NCBI GenBank assembly: GCA_020627645.1
Contig: JAHDGN010000225.1
Location: 1-5,860, forward strand
Source: Akkermansiaceae bacterium
Lineage (GTDB): Bacteria > Verrucomicrobiota > Verrucomicrobiia > Verrucomicrobiales > Akkermansiaceae
Reading direction: 5' to 3'
DNA: 5,860 bases
Below are positions 1-5,291 of this stretch, piece after piece (position 1 is the first letter of the stretch; every line of letters starts with the position of its first letter). The notes beneath the pieces were generated by a model that had not been told where the DNA came from, ran no database searches, and saw only the letters and a list, made by a program, of their open reading frames with translations. The position numbers and the translations under genes were made by a program.

Positions 1-350
1 GGTGGGAGGATGGACGAGGTCGCCAGGTGTTCAGCGAGAGTAGGGGAGGGTTGAGTTGGTGGGTGTCTTTTGGGGTGAAGTTGTTTTTGAGGTCGGGCCA
101 GTGATTTAGGAATGATGATATTCGCCGTACTTCTTCGTCGATGGAGATTGGTTCGCGATTGGTTCGGGCGGATTCGGCTCCGATGTCGATGATGTCGGCT
201 CCTTCGTTGAGGTGGGAGCGTGCGATGTTGATCGCTTCTTGGGGGTCGAGTGTGCCGTCGCAATGAGTGGTCGTTGATGTTGACGATGCCCATGTTGAGG
301 GGGCGGCGGGGGAAGGTGAGGGTGCGGTTGTGGGGGAGTTTGAGGATCAT
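1..350 (-). pseudogene. Dihydropteroate synthase-like gene, frameshifted, 5' part only
   Basis: FolP-family enzymes condense 6-hydroxymethyl-dihydropterin diphosphate with p-aminobenzoate in folate synthesis. Reading leftward from ATG 350-348, frame one gives a start like MILKLPHN followed by MGIVNIN, which matches the family's first strand (canonical MGILNVTPDSF). It continues as DHSL to about base 264. Family similarity then resumes in a different frame from about base 262: CDGTLDPQEAI, EGADIIDIGAESARTN, ISIDEEVRR and, near the window edge, LSLNTWRP (equivalent to the SIDTxKP region). A net loss of two bases, or gain of one, near 256-266 explains the switch. The pterin-contacting loop after MGIVNIN is the damaged part. 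The start overlaps the stop of the SDR gene (ATGA at 350-347), and no Shine-Dalgarno precedes it, so expression would rely on translational coupling. SARTN instead of the usual STRPG suggests a divergent subfamily. Family is fairly sure. Whether the break is a real mutation or an assembly error cannot be told. Confidence 0.72.
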
Positions 351-1021
351 GGGGCGGTGAGTGATTGGCCATTTTGTGAGGGGCGGAGGGAGGTGAGGAA
401 GGGGGCGGCGGTGGAGGCCCATTCTTTGGGGGAGGGGTAGGAGTCGGCGTCGTCACCGAAGGCAGATTGGAGCATCTCGGTGTTGATGATGCCGGGGTTG
501 AGGGCGATGGTGGCGAGGCCACGTGGGAGCTCTTGAGCAAGGGCTTGAGTGAGTCCTTCGATGGCCCATTTGGAGGCGCAGTAGGGGGCGACGTCGGGGG
601 AGGTCGAGCGTCCCCATCCGGAGGAGAGGTTGACGATGATGCCTTTGTTTTCGGCGAGCATGGATGGGAGGGTGTTACGAATCATGTTGGCGGTGCCGTT
701 GATGTTGATAGCGGTGAGCTTGTCGAATTCATCGCCTGGGATTTCCCAGAGGGGGGCGGGAGGGTTGATGATGGCGGCGTTGTTGATGAGGAGGTCGGGG
801 GCGCCAGCGGCGAAGAGGGCGGAGTCGCAGAATTCGATGGTGGAGACTTCGTTGGCGACGTCGAGGGGGAAGAAGTGGGCGTTGTCAGGAAATTCTTCGG
901 TGAGTCTTTGGAGGGCGATTTCGTTTCGGGCGCCGGCGACGAGGGTGTGTCCAGCGTTGAGGAATTCGGGGACGAGGGCGCGGCCGAGGCCAGAGGTGCA
1001 ACCGGTGAGCCAAATAGTCAT
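347..1021 (-). CDS. SDR-family oxidoreductase, pterin aldehyde reductase-like
   Basis: This is a complete 224-residue classical short-chain dehydrogenase, a cytosolic NAD(P)H-dependent carbonyl/alcohol oxidoreductase. Visible motifs are the dinucleotide-binding TGCTSGLG (residues 6-13), GAR at 30-32 (Arg32 is typical of NADPH preference), LDV at 53-55, NNA at 80-82 and NxxG at 106-109. The active site is Ser134, Tyr147 and Lys151 (YCASK), followed by LNPG at 174-177. From memory, the segments SSGWGRS, APYCASKWAIEG, ALNPGIINTE and the C-terminal NGQSLT closely follow Arabidopsis NADPH-dependent pterin aldehyde reductase (AT1G10310), which reduces pterin aldehydes for folate salvage. The overlap with a FolP-like gene supports a pterin substrate, but this is inference. 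ATG 1021 is preceded by AGGA with a 5-base gap, and the glycine motif begins at residue 6, so the start is secure. Codons are NNC-rich, the mirror image of the plus-strand genes. A generic SDR with another substrate remains possible. Confidence 0.9.
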   Translation of the reverse strand: MTIWLTGCTSGLGRALVPEFLNAGHTLVAGARNEIALQRLTEEFPDNAHFFPLDVANEVSTIEFCDSALFAAGAPDLLINNAAIINPPAPLWEIPGDEFDKLTAININGTANMIRNTLPSMLAENKGIIVNLSSGWGRSTSPDVAPYCASKWAIEGLTQALAQELPRGLATIALNPGIINTEMLQSAFGDDADSYPSPKEWASTAAPFLTSLRPSQNGQSLTAP

Positions 1022-1092
1022 AAGTGTCCTATCCTAGCGGTGGGTTTGAAAATGGCAATGGTGGCTTGCGTGGTTGATTGGGGTTTTGCACG

Positions 1093-2157
1093 ATGATGGG
1101 CGTGCCGGTTGATGATGATGTTTTGGAGATTGGGGGCAGGAGATTTCGACGTGGGGAGCGGGGGCATGTGGATTTATTGGTGGGGAGTTTGGTGAGTCAT
1201 GCGGAGTTGGAGTTGCGAGTGGATGTGATTCGGGGGCGGAAGCCTGGGCCGGTTTTGTTTGTGACGGCGGGGGTTCATGGGGATGAGTTGAATGGGGTGG
1301 AGATTGCGAGGCGTTTGGTGAAGCAGCAGTTTCGGGGTTTGAAGGGGGATTTGTTGATTGTGCCGGTGGTGAATATGGCGGCGTTTTTGTTGCGTTCGCG
1401 CTATTTGCCGGATCGGAGGGATTTGAATCGGTTGTTTCCGGGGAATTCGGATGGGAGTTTTGGGGCGAGGGTGGCGAGGACGTTGATGGATGAGGTGGTT
1501 TCGAAGGCGACGCATGGGATTGATTTGCATACGGCGGCGACGGGGAGGATTAATTTGCCGCAGACGCGAATGGCGGATCGGGTGGAGGGGTCGAGGGAGA
1601 TGGCGAAGGCGTTTGGTGCGCCGGTGATGTTGAAGGCGGGGAATCGGGAGGGGACGTTGCGGGCGGCGTGTGAGAAGTTGGGGATGCCGTATGTGTTGTT
1701 TGAGGCGGGGGAGGCTTTTCGCCTGGATTTACCGGCGGTGACGTTTGGTTTTCGTGGGGTGATGCGAGTGATGAGGAGTTTGGGGATGTTGAGGAGGTCA
1801 AAGAAGGATCTGGAGCATCCGTCGGCTTATTGTGTGGGAAGTCATTGGCGGAGGGCGACGGCGGGTGGGTTGTTTCGGGCATTGGTGCCATTGGGGAAGG
1901 CCGTGCAGGAGGGGCAGATTTTGGGAGTGGTGGCTGATCCGTTTGGTGAGGGTGAGACGGAGGTGGTTTCGGATCGGGAGGGAATTATTGTTGGTCGGAC
2001 GACGGCGAGTTTGGTGGATGAGGGGGATGCTCTATTTCATATTGCGCAGTCGAAGGCGTCGCCGGAGAAGGCTGAGGAGAGGATTATTCAGAGTGCGGAA
2101 GACGTGATTCCGGAGGTTGATCGGGCACCGTATCGGGATCCGCATTCGGATGTTTGA
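1093..2157 (+). CDS. Succinylglutamate desuccinylase/aspartoacylase-family zinc deacylase
   Basis: This is a complete 354-residue M14-like metallohydrolase of the AstE/AspA family, which removes acyl groups from N-acylated amino acids. The zinc site is visible as His62 and Glu65 (GVHGDELNG, 60-68) and His146 (GIDLHT, 142-147). DLNRLFPG (110-117) is the family's substrate-binding signature, and Glu204 in LFEAGEAFR is the likely catalytic glutamate. After a basic linker around residues 234-245, the C-terminal ~80 residues (GGLFRALVPLGKAVQEGQ through EGDALFHIA) look like a lipoyl/biotinyl-type beta hairpin domain. This layout and the GIDLHTAATGRINLPQ region recall the subfamily often encoded beside RimK glutamate ligases, but no RimK lies in this window. 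The substrate is unknown. Start choice: a TTG at 1078 is in frame, but ATG 1093 has GGGG about nine bases upstream and is preferred. ATG 1096 is equally possible. It diverges from the SDR gene across about 70 bp. Confidence 0.9.
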   Translation: MMGVPVDDDVLEIGGRRFRRGERGHVDLLVGSLVSHAELELRVDVIRGRKPGPVLFVTAGVHGDELNGVEIARRLVKQQFRGLKGDLLIVPVVNMAAFLLRSRYLPDRRDLNRLFPGNSDGSFGARVARTLMDEVVSKATHGIDLHTAATGRINLPQTRMADRVEGSREMAKAFGAPVMLKAGNREGTLRAACEKLGMPYVLFEAGEAFRLDLPAVTFGFRGVMRVMRSLGMLRRSKKDLEHPSAYCVGSHWRRATAGGLFRALVPLGKAVQEGQILGVVADPFGEGETEVVSDREGIIVGRTTASLVDEGDALFHIAQSKASPEKAEERIIQSAEDVIPEVDRAPYRDPHSDV

Positions 2158-2181
2158 TGGAGTGAGTGGTGTGGGTGGATT

Positions 2182-2209
2182 CACCGCAAAGGTGCGAAGA
2201 TCGCAAAGG
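2182..2209. repeat. Degenerate periodic repeat, CGCAAAGG type
   Basis: CGCAAAGG occurs at 2185-2192 and 2202-2209 with a related TGCGAAGA between them, giving an approximate 8-9 bp period. It lies in the spacer downstream of the deacylase gene. Similar short iterations recur elsewhere in this window's spacers. I recall such patches from PVC-group genomes but cannot name a published family. Confidence 0.6.
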
Positions 2210-2236
2210 CCTGGTTGGGGTGGGAATCATAGATGG

Positions 2237-2254
2237 CACAGATTTTCACAGATT
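2237..2254. repeat. Two-unit 10-bp periodic repeat, CACAGATT type
   Basis: CACAGATT is repeated exactly at 2237-2244 and 2247-2254, a 10-bp period. It sits about 30 bp after the CGCAAAGG patch and upstream of the small membrane protein gene. No protein or clear regulatory role is visible. Confidence 0.55.
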
Positions 2255-2264
2255 GAGTGACTCA

Positions 2265-2294
2265 TTGGTTTTTTCAATTTGAGTTCGCTATATA
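2265..2294 (+). promoter_or_regulatory. Possible sigma70-type promoter
   Basis: TTGGTT (2265-2270) and TATATA (2289-2294) are separated by 18 bases and lie just upstream of the small membrane protein gene. The predicted transcript would start near 2301, upstream of the AAGGA ribosome binding site. The -35 box matches only the TTG half of the consensus, so support is weak. Confidence 0.3.
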
Positions 2295-2320
2295 CGCGGC
2301 GTTTTGAAGGATGCTCGACG

Positions 2321-2641
2321 ATGAGAGGTTCTAAGAAGAAGGTTCGAATGACTCCGAAAGCGAAGGTTGTCGTCGCGTTTGGGATGGTTTTTTTGGCTGT
2401 TAACTTTTTCCTGATGATTGGGCTTGCTCTCAAAAATGGGACGTCAGCTTTTCCGGGTGGGATCACCGATGAGTCTGGGAGTTATGTGATTGATCATGGG
2501 AAGCGGATTGACTTCGAGCAGGCTGATTTCCGATTGAGTTATTATCAGGGGTTGGTCACTTGGGTGGCTTTTCCAACCTTTTTTGTCATTGTTCTGATGT
2601 TATATGCGACTGGGAATATTCGTGAGGTGAAAGAGGATTAG
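2321..2641 (+). CDS. Small two-helix membrane protein, unknown function
   Basis: I do not recognise this 106-residue protein. It starts with a strongly basic N-terminus (RGSKKKVRMTPKAK), then a hydrophobic helix at about residues 16-37. A soluble loop of about 40 residues follows, rich in acidic and polar residues (DESGSYVIDHGKR, DFEQADFRLSYY). A second helix spans about 78-97 and the charged tail is NIREVKED. By the positive-inside rule both ends should be cytoplasmic with the loop outside. The start is ATG 2321, preceded by AAGGA (2307-2311) with nine bases between; an in-frame TTG at 2279 would place unrelated residues in front. Its composition is milder than its neighbours, with less extreme G excess. 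It lies 163 bp after the deacylase and 64 bp before the cysteine hydrolase. No functional link can be argued from context. Confidence 0.72.
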   Translation: MRGSKKKVRMTPKAKVVVAFGMVFLAVNFFLMIGLALKNGTSAFPGGITDESGSYVIDHGKRIDFEQADFRLSYYQGLVTWVAFPTFFVIVLMLYATGNIREVKED

Positions 2642-2705
2642 TTGGTTCAATGAGGGATGTGATTTTGATGGAGACTGGTCGTGAAGGGGGGTAAAGGAGG
2701 GGGTG

Positions 2706-3257
2706 ATGGATAAGTCAGTTTTGGTTTTGATTGATGTGCAGAAGGGATTTGATGATCCGGTTTGGGGGAGGCGGAACAATCTTGATGCGGAAAAGAATAT
2801 TGGTTTGTTGTTAGCGGAGTGGCGGCGCAGGTCTTGGCCAATTGTTCATGTCCGGCATTGTTCATCTGAATCTGATTCACCATTGCGGGCGGGTCAGCCA
2901 GGGTACGATTTTAAGGATGAAGCAATTCCGCGGGACGGAGAAGAGGTTTTCACCAAAGAGGTCAATAGCGCGTTCATTGGGACTCAACTAGAGGAATTTT
3001 TGAGGGTTGGTGGGTGTGATTCGTTGGTTTTGGTAGGGTTGACGACGGATCACTGTGTTTCAACGTCTGCTCGGATGGCTGGCAATTTGGGGTTTCAGGT
3101 GAGGTTGGTTTCAGACGCGACTGCGACCTTTGATCGCATCGGTCACGATGGGAGGCGTTATTTGGCGGAGGAGATTCATGCGATTCATTTGGCGAGTTTG
3201 GATCGTGAATTTGGCGAGGTTCGATCGACGATTGAGGTGATGAGCGAGATGGCTTGA
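2706..3257 (+). CDS. Isochorismatase-fold cysteine hydrolase
   Basis: This is a complete 183-residue member of the isochorismatase-like family, cytosolic alpha/beta hydrolases that cleave amide, ureide or vinyl-ether bonds through a cysteine nucleophile. The catalytic triad can be read directly: Asp10 (LVLIDVQKGF), Lys84 (VFTKEVNSAF) and Cys117 (GLTTDHCVSTSAR). The residue pattern around Cys117 is typical. The length matches single-domain nicotinamidase, ureidoacrylate and N-carbamoyl hydrolase relatives, and there is no aryl-carrier domain as in EntB, so a siderophore role is unlikely. The substrate cannot be assigned. ATG 2706 is chosen because AAAGGAGG (2693-2700) sits five bases upstream, one of the best ribosome binding sites in the window; GTG 2703 would shorten that gap to two. 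The preceding spacer is only 64 bp, so co-transcription with the small membrane protein gene is possible. Confidence 0.9.
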   Translation: MDKSVLVLIDVQKGFDDPVWGRRNNLDAEKNIGLLLAEWRRRSWPIVHVRHCSSESDSPLRAGQPGYDFKDEAIPRDGEEVFTKEVNSAFIGTQLEEFLRVGGCDSLVLVGLTTDHCVSTSARMAGNLGFQVRLVSDATATFDRIGHDGRRYLAEEIHAIHLASLDREFGEVRSTIEVMSEMA

Positions 3258-3272
3258 GATGGAGGGGGTTGT

Positions 3273-3301
3273 TTGACGGGGGTGATTGTTGGTGGGATTA
3301 G
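3273..3301 (+). promoter_or_regulatory. Possible promoter for gnd
   Basis: TTGACG (3273-3278, five of six -35 consensus bases) and GATTAG (3296-3301) are 17 bases apart. Transcription would begin near 3308 and give gnd a leader of about 90 bases that contains the hairpin before its start codon. The -10 box is poor, so this is tentative. Confidence 0.25.
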
Positions 3302-3373
3302 GGTGAGGTTGTGGAGGAGTGGGTTTTGGATTGCCGTTGCATTTTTCGAAGGTGGGGGATAGGTGTTTCGTCG

Positions 3374-3395
3374 TTCCCCGTGCGGGGGATTTTTT
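3374..3395 (+). terminator. Terminator-like hairpin overlapping the gnd ribosome-binding region
   Basis: A 6-bp stem (TTCCCC at 3374-3379 with GGGGGA at 3384-3389, one G-T pair) encloses the tetraloop GTGC and is followed directly by six T residues (3390-3395). This is the form of an intrinsic terminator. It lies 116 bp after the cysteine hydrolase stop and ends only three bases before the gnd ATG. The GGGGGA arm is also the only Shine-Dalgarno-like stretch for gnd, so the structure could terminate upstream transcription, attenuate gnd, or hide its ribosome binding site. Confidence 0.5.
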
Positions 3396-3398
3396 GCC

Positions 3399-4832
3399 AT
3401 GGATAAGAAGAGTGATTTCGGTTTGATCGGGTTGGCTGTGATGGGCCAAAATTTGGTGCTTAATGTTGAGAGCCGGGGGTTTCAGGTTTCGGTTTACAAC
3501 CGGACGACTTCGACGATGACGGAATTCATTGAGGAGAATCCGGGGAAAAATTTGGTGGGTTGTGAGTCTTTGGAGGAGTTTGTGGAGTCATTGGCGACGC
3601 CTCGGAAGATTCAGATCATGGTGAAGGCTGGAGGCCCGGTGGATGCGGTGATTAAGTCGCTGATGCCGCTTTTGGATCCTGATGATATCATTATCGATGG
3701 TGGGAATTCGCTTTATACAGATACGGAGCGTCGTGATCAGTATGTGGGAGAGGCGGGTTTCCGGTTTATTGGCGCTGGGGTTTCGGGCGGGGAAGAGGGG
3801 GCGCTAAAGGGGCCGTCGATCATGCCTGGTGGGCCGGAGTCGACTTGGGAGGTGATGAAGCCGATTTTCGAGAGTATTTCAGCGAAGGTGGATGGTGAGC
3901 CGTGTGTGGTGCATATTGGTGAGGGTGGGGCGGGGCATTTTGTGAAGATGGTTCACAATGGGATTGAGTATGGGGATATGCAGTTGATTTGTGAGGCGTA
4001 TAATATTTTTAAGGCGGCGGGATTCACAAATGCGGAGTTGGCGGATATTTTTGCAGAGTGGAATGCGGGGGATCTGGAGTCATTTTTGATTGAGATCACG
4101 GCAAATATTTTCAAGCACAAGGATCCGGAGACGGGGAAAGATATTGTGGATTTGGTGGTGGATAAGGCGGGGCAGAAGGGGACGGGGCGTTGGACGATGA
4201 TGGAGGCGGTGGAGAATGCGGTTCCGCTTTCGTGTATTGGGGCATCGGTGGAGGCGAGGATTTTGTCGGCGTTGAGAGATCAACGGATTGCGGCGTCGAA
4301 GATTTTGACGGGGCCGTCGAATACGGATTTTGATCTGGGGGGGATGACGAAGGGCGATTTGGTGGCTAAGGTGCGAGATGCACTTTATGCGTCGAAGATT
4401 GTTTCTTATGCACAGGGGTTGGATCTGATTGCGAAGGTGGGTGAGGAAAAGGGTTGGGATTTGCAGTTGGGTGAGATTGCGAAGATTTGGCGTGGTGGTT
4501 GTATTATTCGGGCGAGATTCTTGAATCGGATTACTGAGGCCTACCAGTCAGGTGCTCCGACGAATTTGATGTTGGCTCCGTTCTTTACGGAAATTTTGAC
4601 GAATGCGCAGCAGAACTGGCGTGAGGTGGTGAGCTTGGCGGCGTTGAATGGAATTCCTGCCCCGAGTTTTGGTGGCTCGTTAGCTTATTACGATAGTTAT
4701 CGTTCGGAGAGGTTGCCAGCGAATCTTTTGCAGGCGCAGAGGGATTTCTTTGGAGCGCATACTTACGAGCGGTTGGATAAGCCTGAAGGGGAATTTTTCC
4801 ATACGGAGGATTGGCCTGATTTGATTGGGTGA
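3399..4832 (+). CDS. gnd: 6-phosphogluconate dehydrogenase, decarboxylating (Gnd)
   Basis: This enzyme oxidatively decarboxylates 6-phosphogluconate to ribulose 5-phosphate with NADP+, the third step of the oxidative pentose phosphate pathway, in the cytosol. The 477 residues match the usual ~470-480 of the long, dimeric form. Residues 8-16 (GLIGLAVMG) form the nucleotide-binding turn, and YNRT (33-36) is the NADP phosphate-binding loop. IIDGGNS (98-104) includes the substrate-binding Asn103, and GVSGGEEGALKGPSIMPGG is at 127-145. HFVKMVHNGIEYGDMQ contains Lys183 and Glu190, the family's general base and acid at the same numbers as in the sheep enzyme. The C-terminal QAQRDFFGAHTYE supplies Arg448 and His454, which reach into the partner subunit's active site. 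ATG 3399 is chosen because an in-frame GTG at 3363 would add residues encoded by the hairpin region. No zwf or pgl gene is adjacent in the window. Confidence 0.98.
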   Translation: MDKKSDFGLIGLAVMGQNLVLNVESRGFQVSVYNRTTSTMTEFIEENPGKNLVGCESLEEFVESLATPRKIQIMVKAGGPVDAVIKSLMPLLDPDDIIIDGGNSLYTDTERRDQYVGEAGFRFIGAGVSGGEEGALKGPSIMPGGPESTWEVMKPIFESISAKVDGEPCVVHIGEGGAGHFVKMVHNGIEYGDMQLICEAYNIFKAAGFTNAELADIFAEWNAGDLESFLIEITANIFKHKDPETGKDIVDLVVDKAGQKGTGRWTMMEAVENAVPLSCIGASVEARILSALRDQRIAASKILTGPSNTDFDLGGMTKGDLVAKVRDALYASKIVSYAQGLDLIAKVGEEKGWDLQLGEIAKIWRGGCIIRARFLNRITEAYQSGAPTNLMLAPFFTEILTNAQQNWREVVSLAALNGIPAPSFGGSLAYYDSYRSERLPANLLQAQRDFFGAHTYERLDKPEGEFFHTEDWPDLIG

Positions 4833-4838
4833 GCTTAC

Positions 4839-4938
4839 GGCCTTTGGCCGAGTTGTGAGTGGGAAGTTGTGAGTGTTGAGTTCGTGGTTGAGGTGCTTGG
4901 GGAAAGGGAACCACGGAAGACACGGAGGATCGCGGAAC
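4839..4938. repeat. Duplicated ~100-bp intergenic block, copy A
   Basis: Pairs with 5049-5145. The shared parts, in the same order, are GGCCTTTG, CGAGTTG, an exact 24-base match (4869-4892 with 5072-5095) and an exact 16-base match CGGAGGATCGCGGAAC (4923-4938 with 5130-5145). Copy A has an insertion of about seven bases before the 24-mer. Its right end is a ~10-bp periodic run of CACGGA-type units (4911-4938). Confidence 0.8.
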
Positions 4939-4953
4939 GCTGCTGATGGGTGT

Positions 4954-4971
4954 GGGATTTGGGGGATTTGG
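4954..4971. repeat. 9-bp tandem duplication
   Basis: GGGATTTGG occurs twice with no gap (4954-4962 and 4963-4971), between the two large block copies. Confidence 0.6.
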
Positions 4972-5000
4972 TTGCCGAGGCTTAGAATACGGGCAGTAGG

Positions 5001-5030
5001 TCCGCTAATCTTCGCTAATCTCCACGAATC
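5001..5030. repeat. Three-unit 10-bp periodic array, GCTAATC type
   Basis: Three consecutive 10-bp units each end in AATC: the first two end in CGCTAATC and the third in CACGAATC. It belongs to the same style of ~10-bp periodic spacer sequence as the CACGGA and CACAGATT patches but has its own core. Confidence 0.65.
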
Positions 5031-5048
5031 TTTCTTGGTTGAGGGGGC

Positions 5049-5145
5049 GGCCTTTGATCGAGTTGGGACTGGTGAGTGTTGAGTTCGTGGTTGAGGGGGC
5101 TGGTTGTGGAAAAGGAACCGCGGAAGGCGCGGAGGATCGCGGAAC
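5049..5145. repeat. Duplicated ~100-bp intergenic block, copy B
   Basis: Second copy of the block at 4839-4938, starting 210 bp downstream in the same orientation. Differences are concentrated between 5096 and 5129, where CAC units of copy A appear as CGC units. The small GGCC/GGCC palindrome at the left end of copy A is broken here (GGCC, TTT, GATC). Confidence 0.8.
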
Positions 5146-5170
5146 TTGGATGAGGGGGGCTTGGATGAGG
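5145..5170. repeat. 15-bp-period short repeat
   Basis: CTTGGATGAGG occurs at 5145-5155 and again at 5160-5170, separated by four G/C bases. It abuts the right end of block copy B. Confidence 0.5.
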
Positions 5171-5188
5171 AGGTTTTTTGGGTGGCTT

Positions 5189-5205
5189 GGCGGTTGGAAA
5201 CCGCC
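5189..5205. repeat. REP-like palindrome
   Basis: A perfect inverted repeat with 7-bp arms GGCGGTT and AACCGCC and loop GGA, followed by GCTACG. There is no T tract, so it is not a standard terminator. I recall near-identical palindromes scattered through verrucomicrobial spacers, which suggests a repetitive extragenic palindrome; that origin is recollection, not shown here. Confidence 0.55.
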
Positions 5206-5291
5206 GCTACGAAGGGAGGCGCTTGCTAAACTTACAAGATCAGGATGGTTTTGTAGTTGAGGGTGATTGTTGCGGGGGTGACTCTCAGGAG

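Larger units (their letters stand above)
4833..5291. other. 459-bp non-coding repeat patchwork
   Basis: I see no credible gene here; the open frames are made of repeat sequence. The stretch holds two copies of a ~100-bp block, a 10-bp periodic array, short 9-bp and 15-bp tandems and a REP-like palindrome, each listed separately. A 5-bp GC stem (CGGCC, TTT loop, GGCCG; 4838-4850) follows the gnd stop but lacks a T tract, so it is not a convincing terminator. Confidence 0.7.

Noticed and set aside
106..540. Minus-strand Pro/Ser/Thr-rich frame of 144 codons
   Set aside because: Low-complexity sequence spanning the end of the SDR and the FolP-like gene in the wrong frame; real similarity lies in the other two minus frames.
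1022..1092. Minus-strand promoter TTGCCA-16-TAGGAT for the SDR gene
   Set aside because: The boxes are passable, but transcription would begin within about ten bases of the ATG and remove most of the AGGA ribosome binding site, so I did not list it.
467..1096. Long plus-strand open frame (209 codons) opposite the SDR gene
   Set aside because: The product is a Gly/Glu/Val-rich sequence with no domain. It is the antisense of a well-supported SDR and arises from the skewed composition.
1832..2107. Arg/Trp-rich plus-strand frame inside the deacylase gene
   Set aside because: Overlaps the conserved C-terminal domain in another frame and has no recognisable feature.
2706..3257. True isochorismatase (EntB/DhbB) assignment
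   Set aside because: No aryl-carrier domain and no siderophore genes nearby; only the fold and the Asp-Lys-Cys triad are supported.
4838..4850. Hairpin CGGCC-TTT-GGCCG after gnd as a terminator
   Set aside because: Only a 5-bp stem and no T tract follows; it is noted in the spacer entry instead.
4585..4923. Minus-strand 112-codon frame across the end of gnd
   Set aside because: Antisense to the conserved Gnd C-terminus, extending into repeat sequence, with low-complexity composition.
5039..5260. 73-codon frame in the repeat region, with a GWKPPL-type segment
   Set aside because: It is a translation of repeat block B and the REP-like palindrome; such peptides are typical spurious calls from repeats.
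4833..5291. CRISPR array
   Set aside because: Repeats are too short, degenerate and unevenly spaced, there are no uniform spacers, and no cas gene is present.
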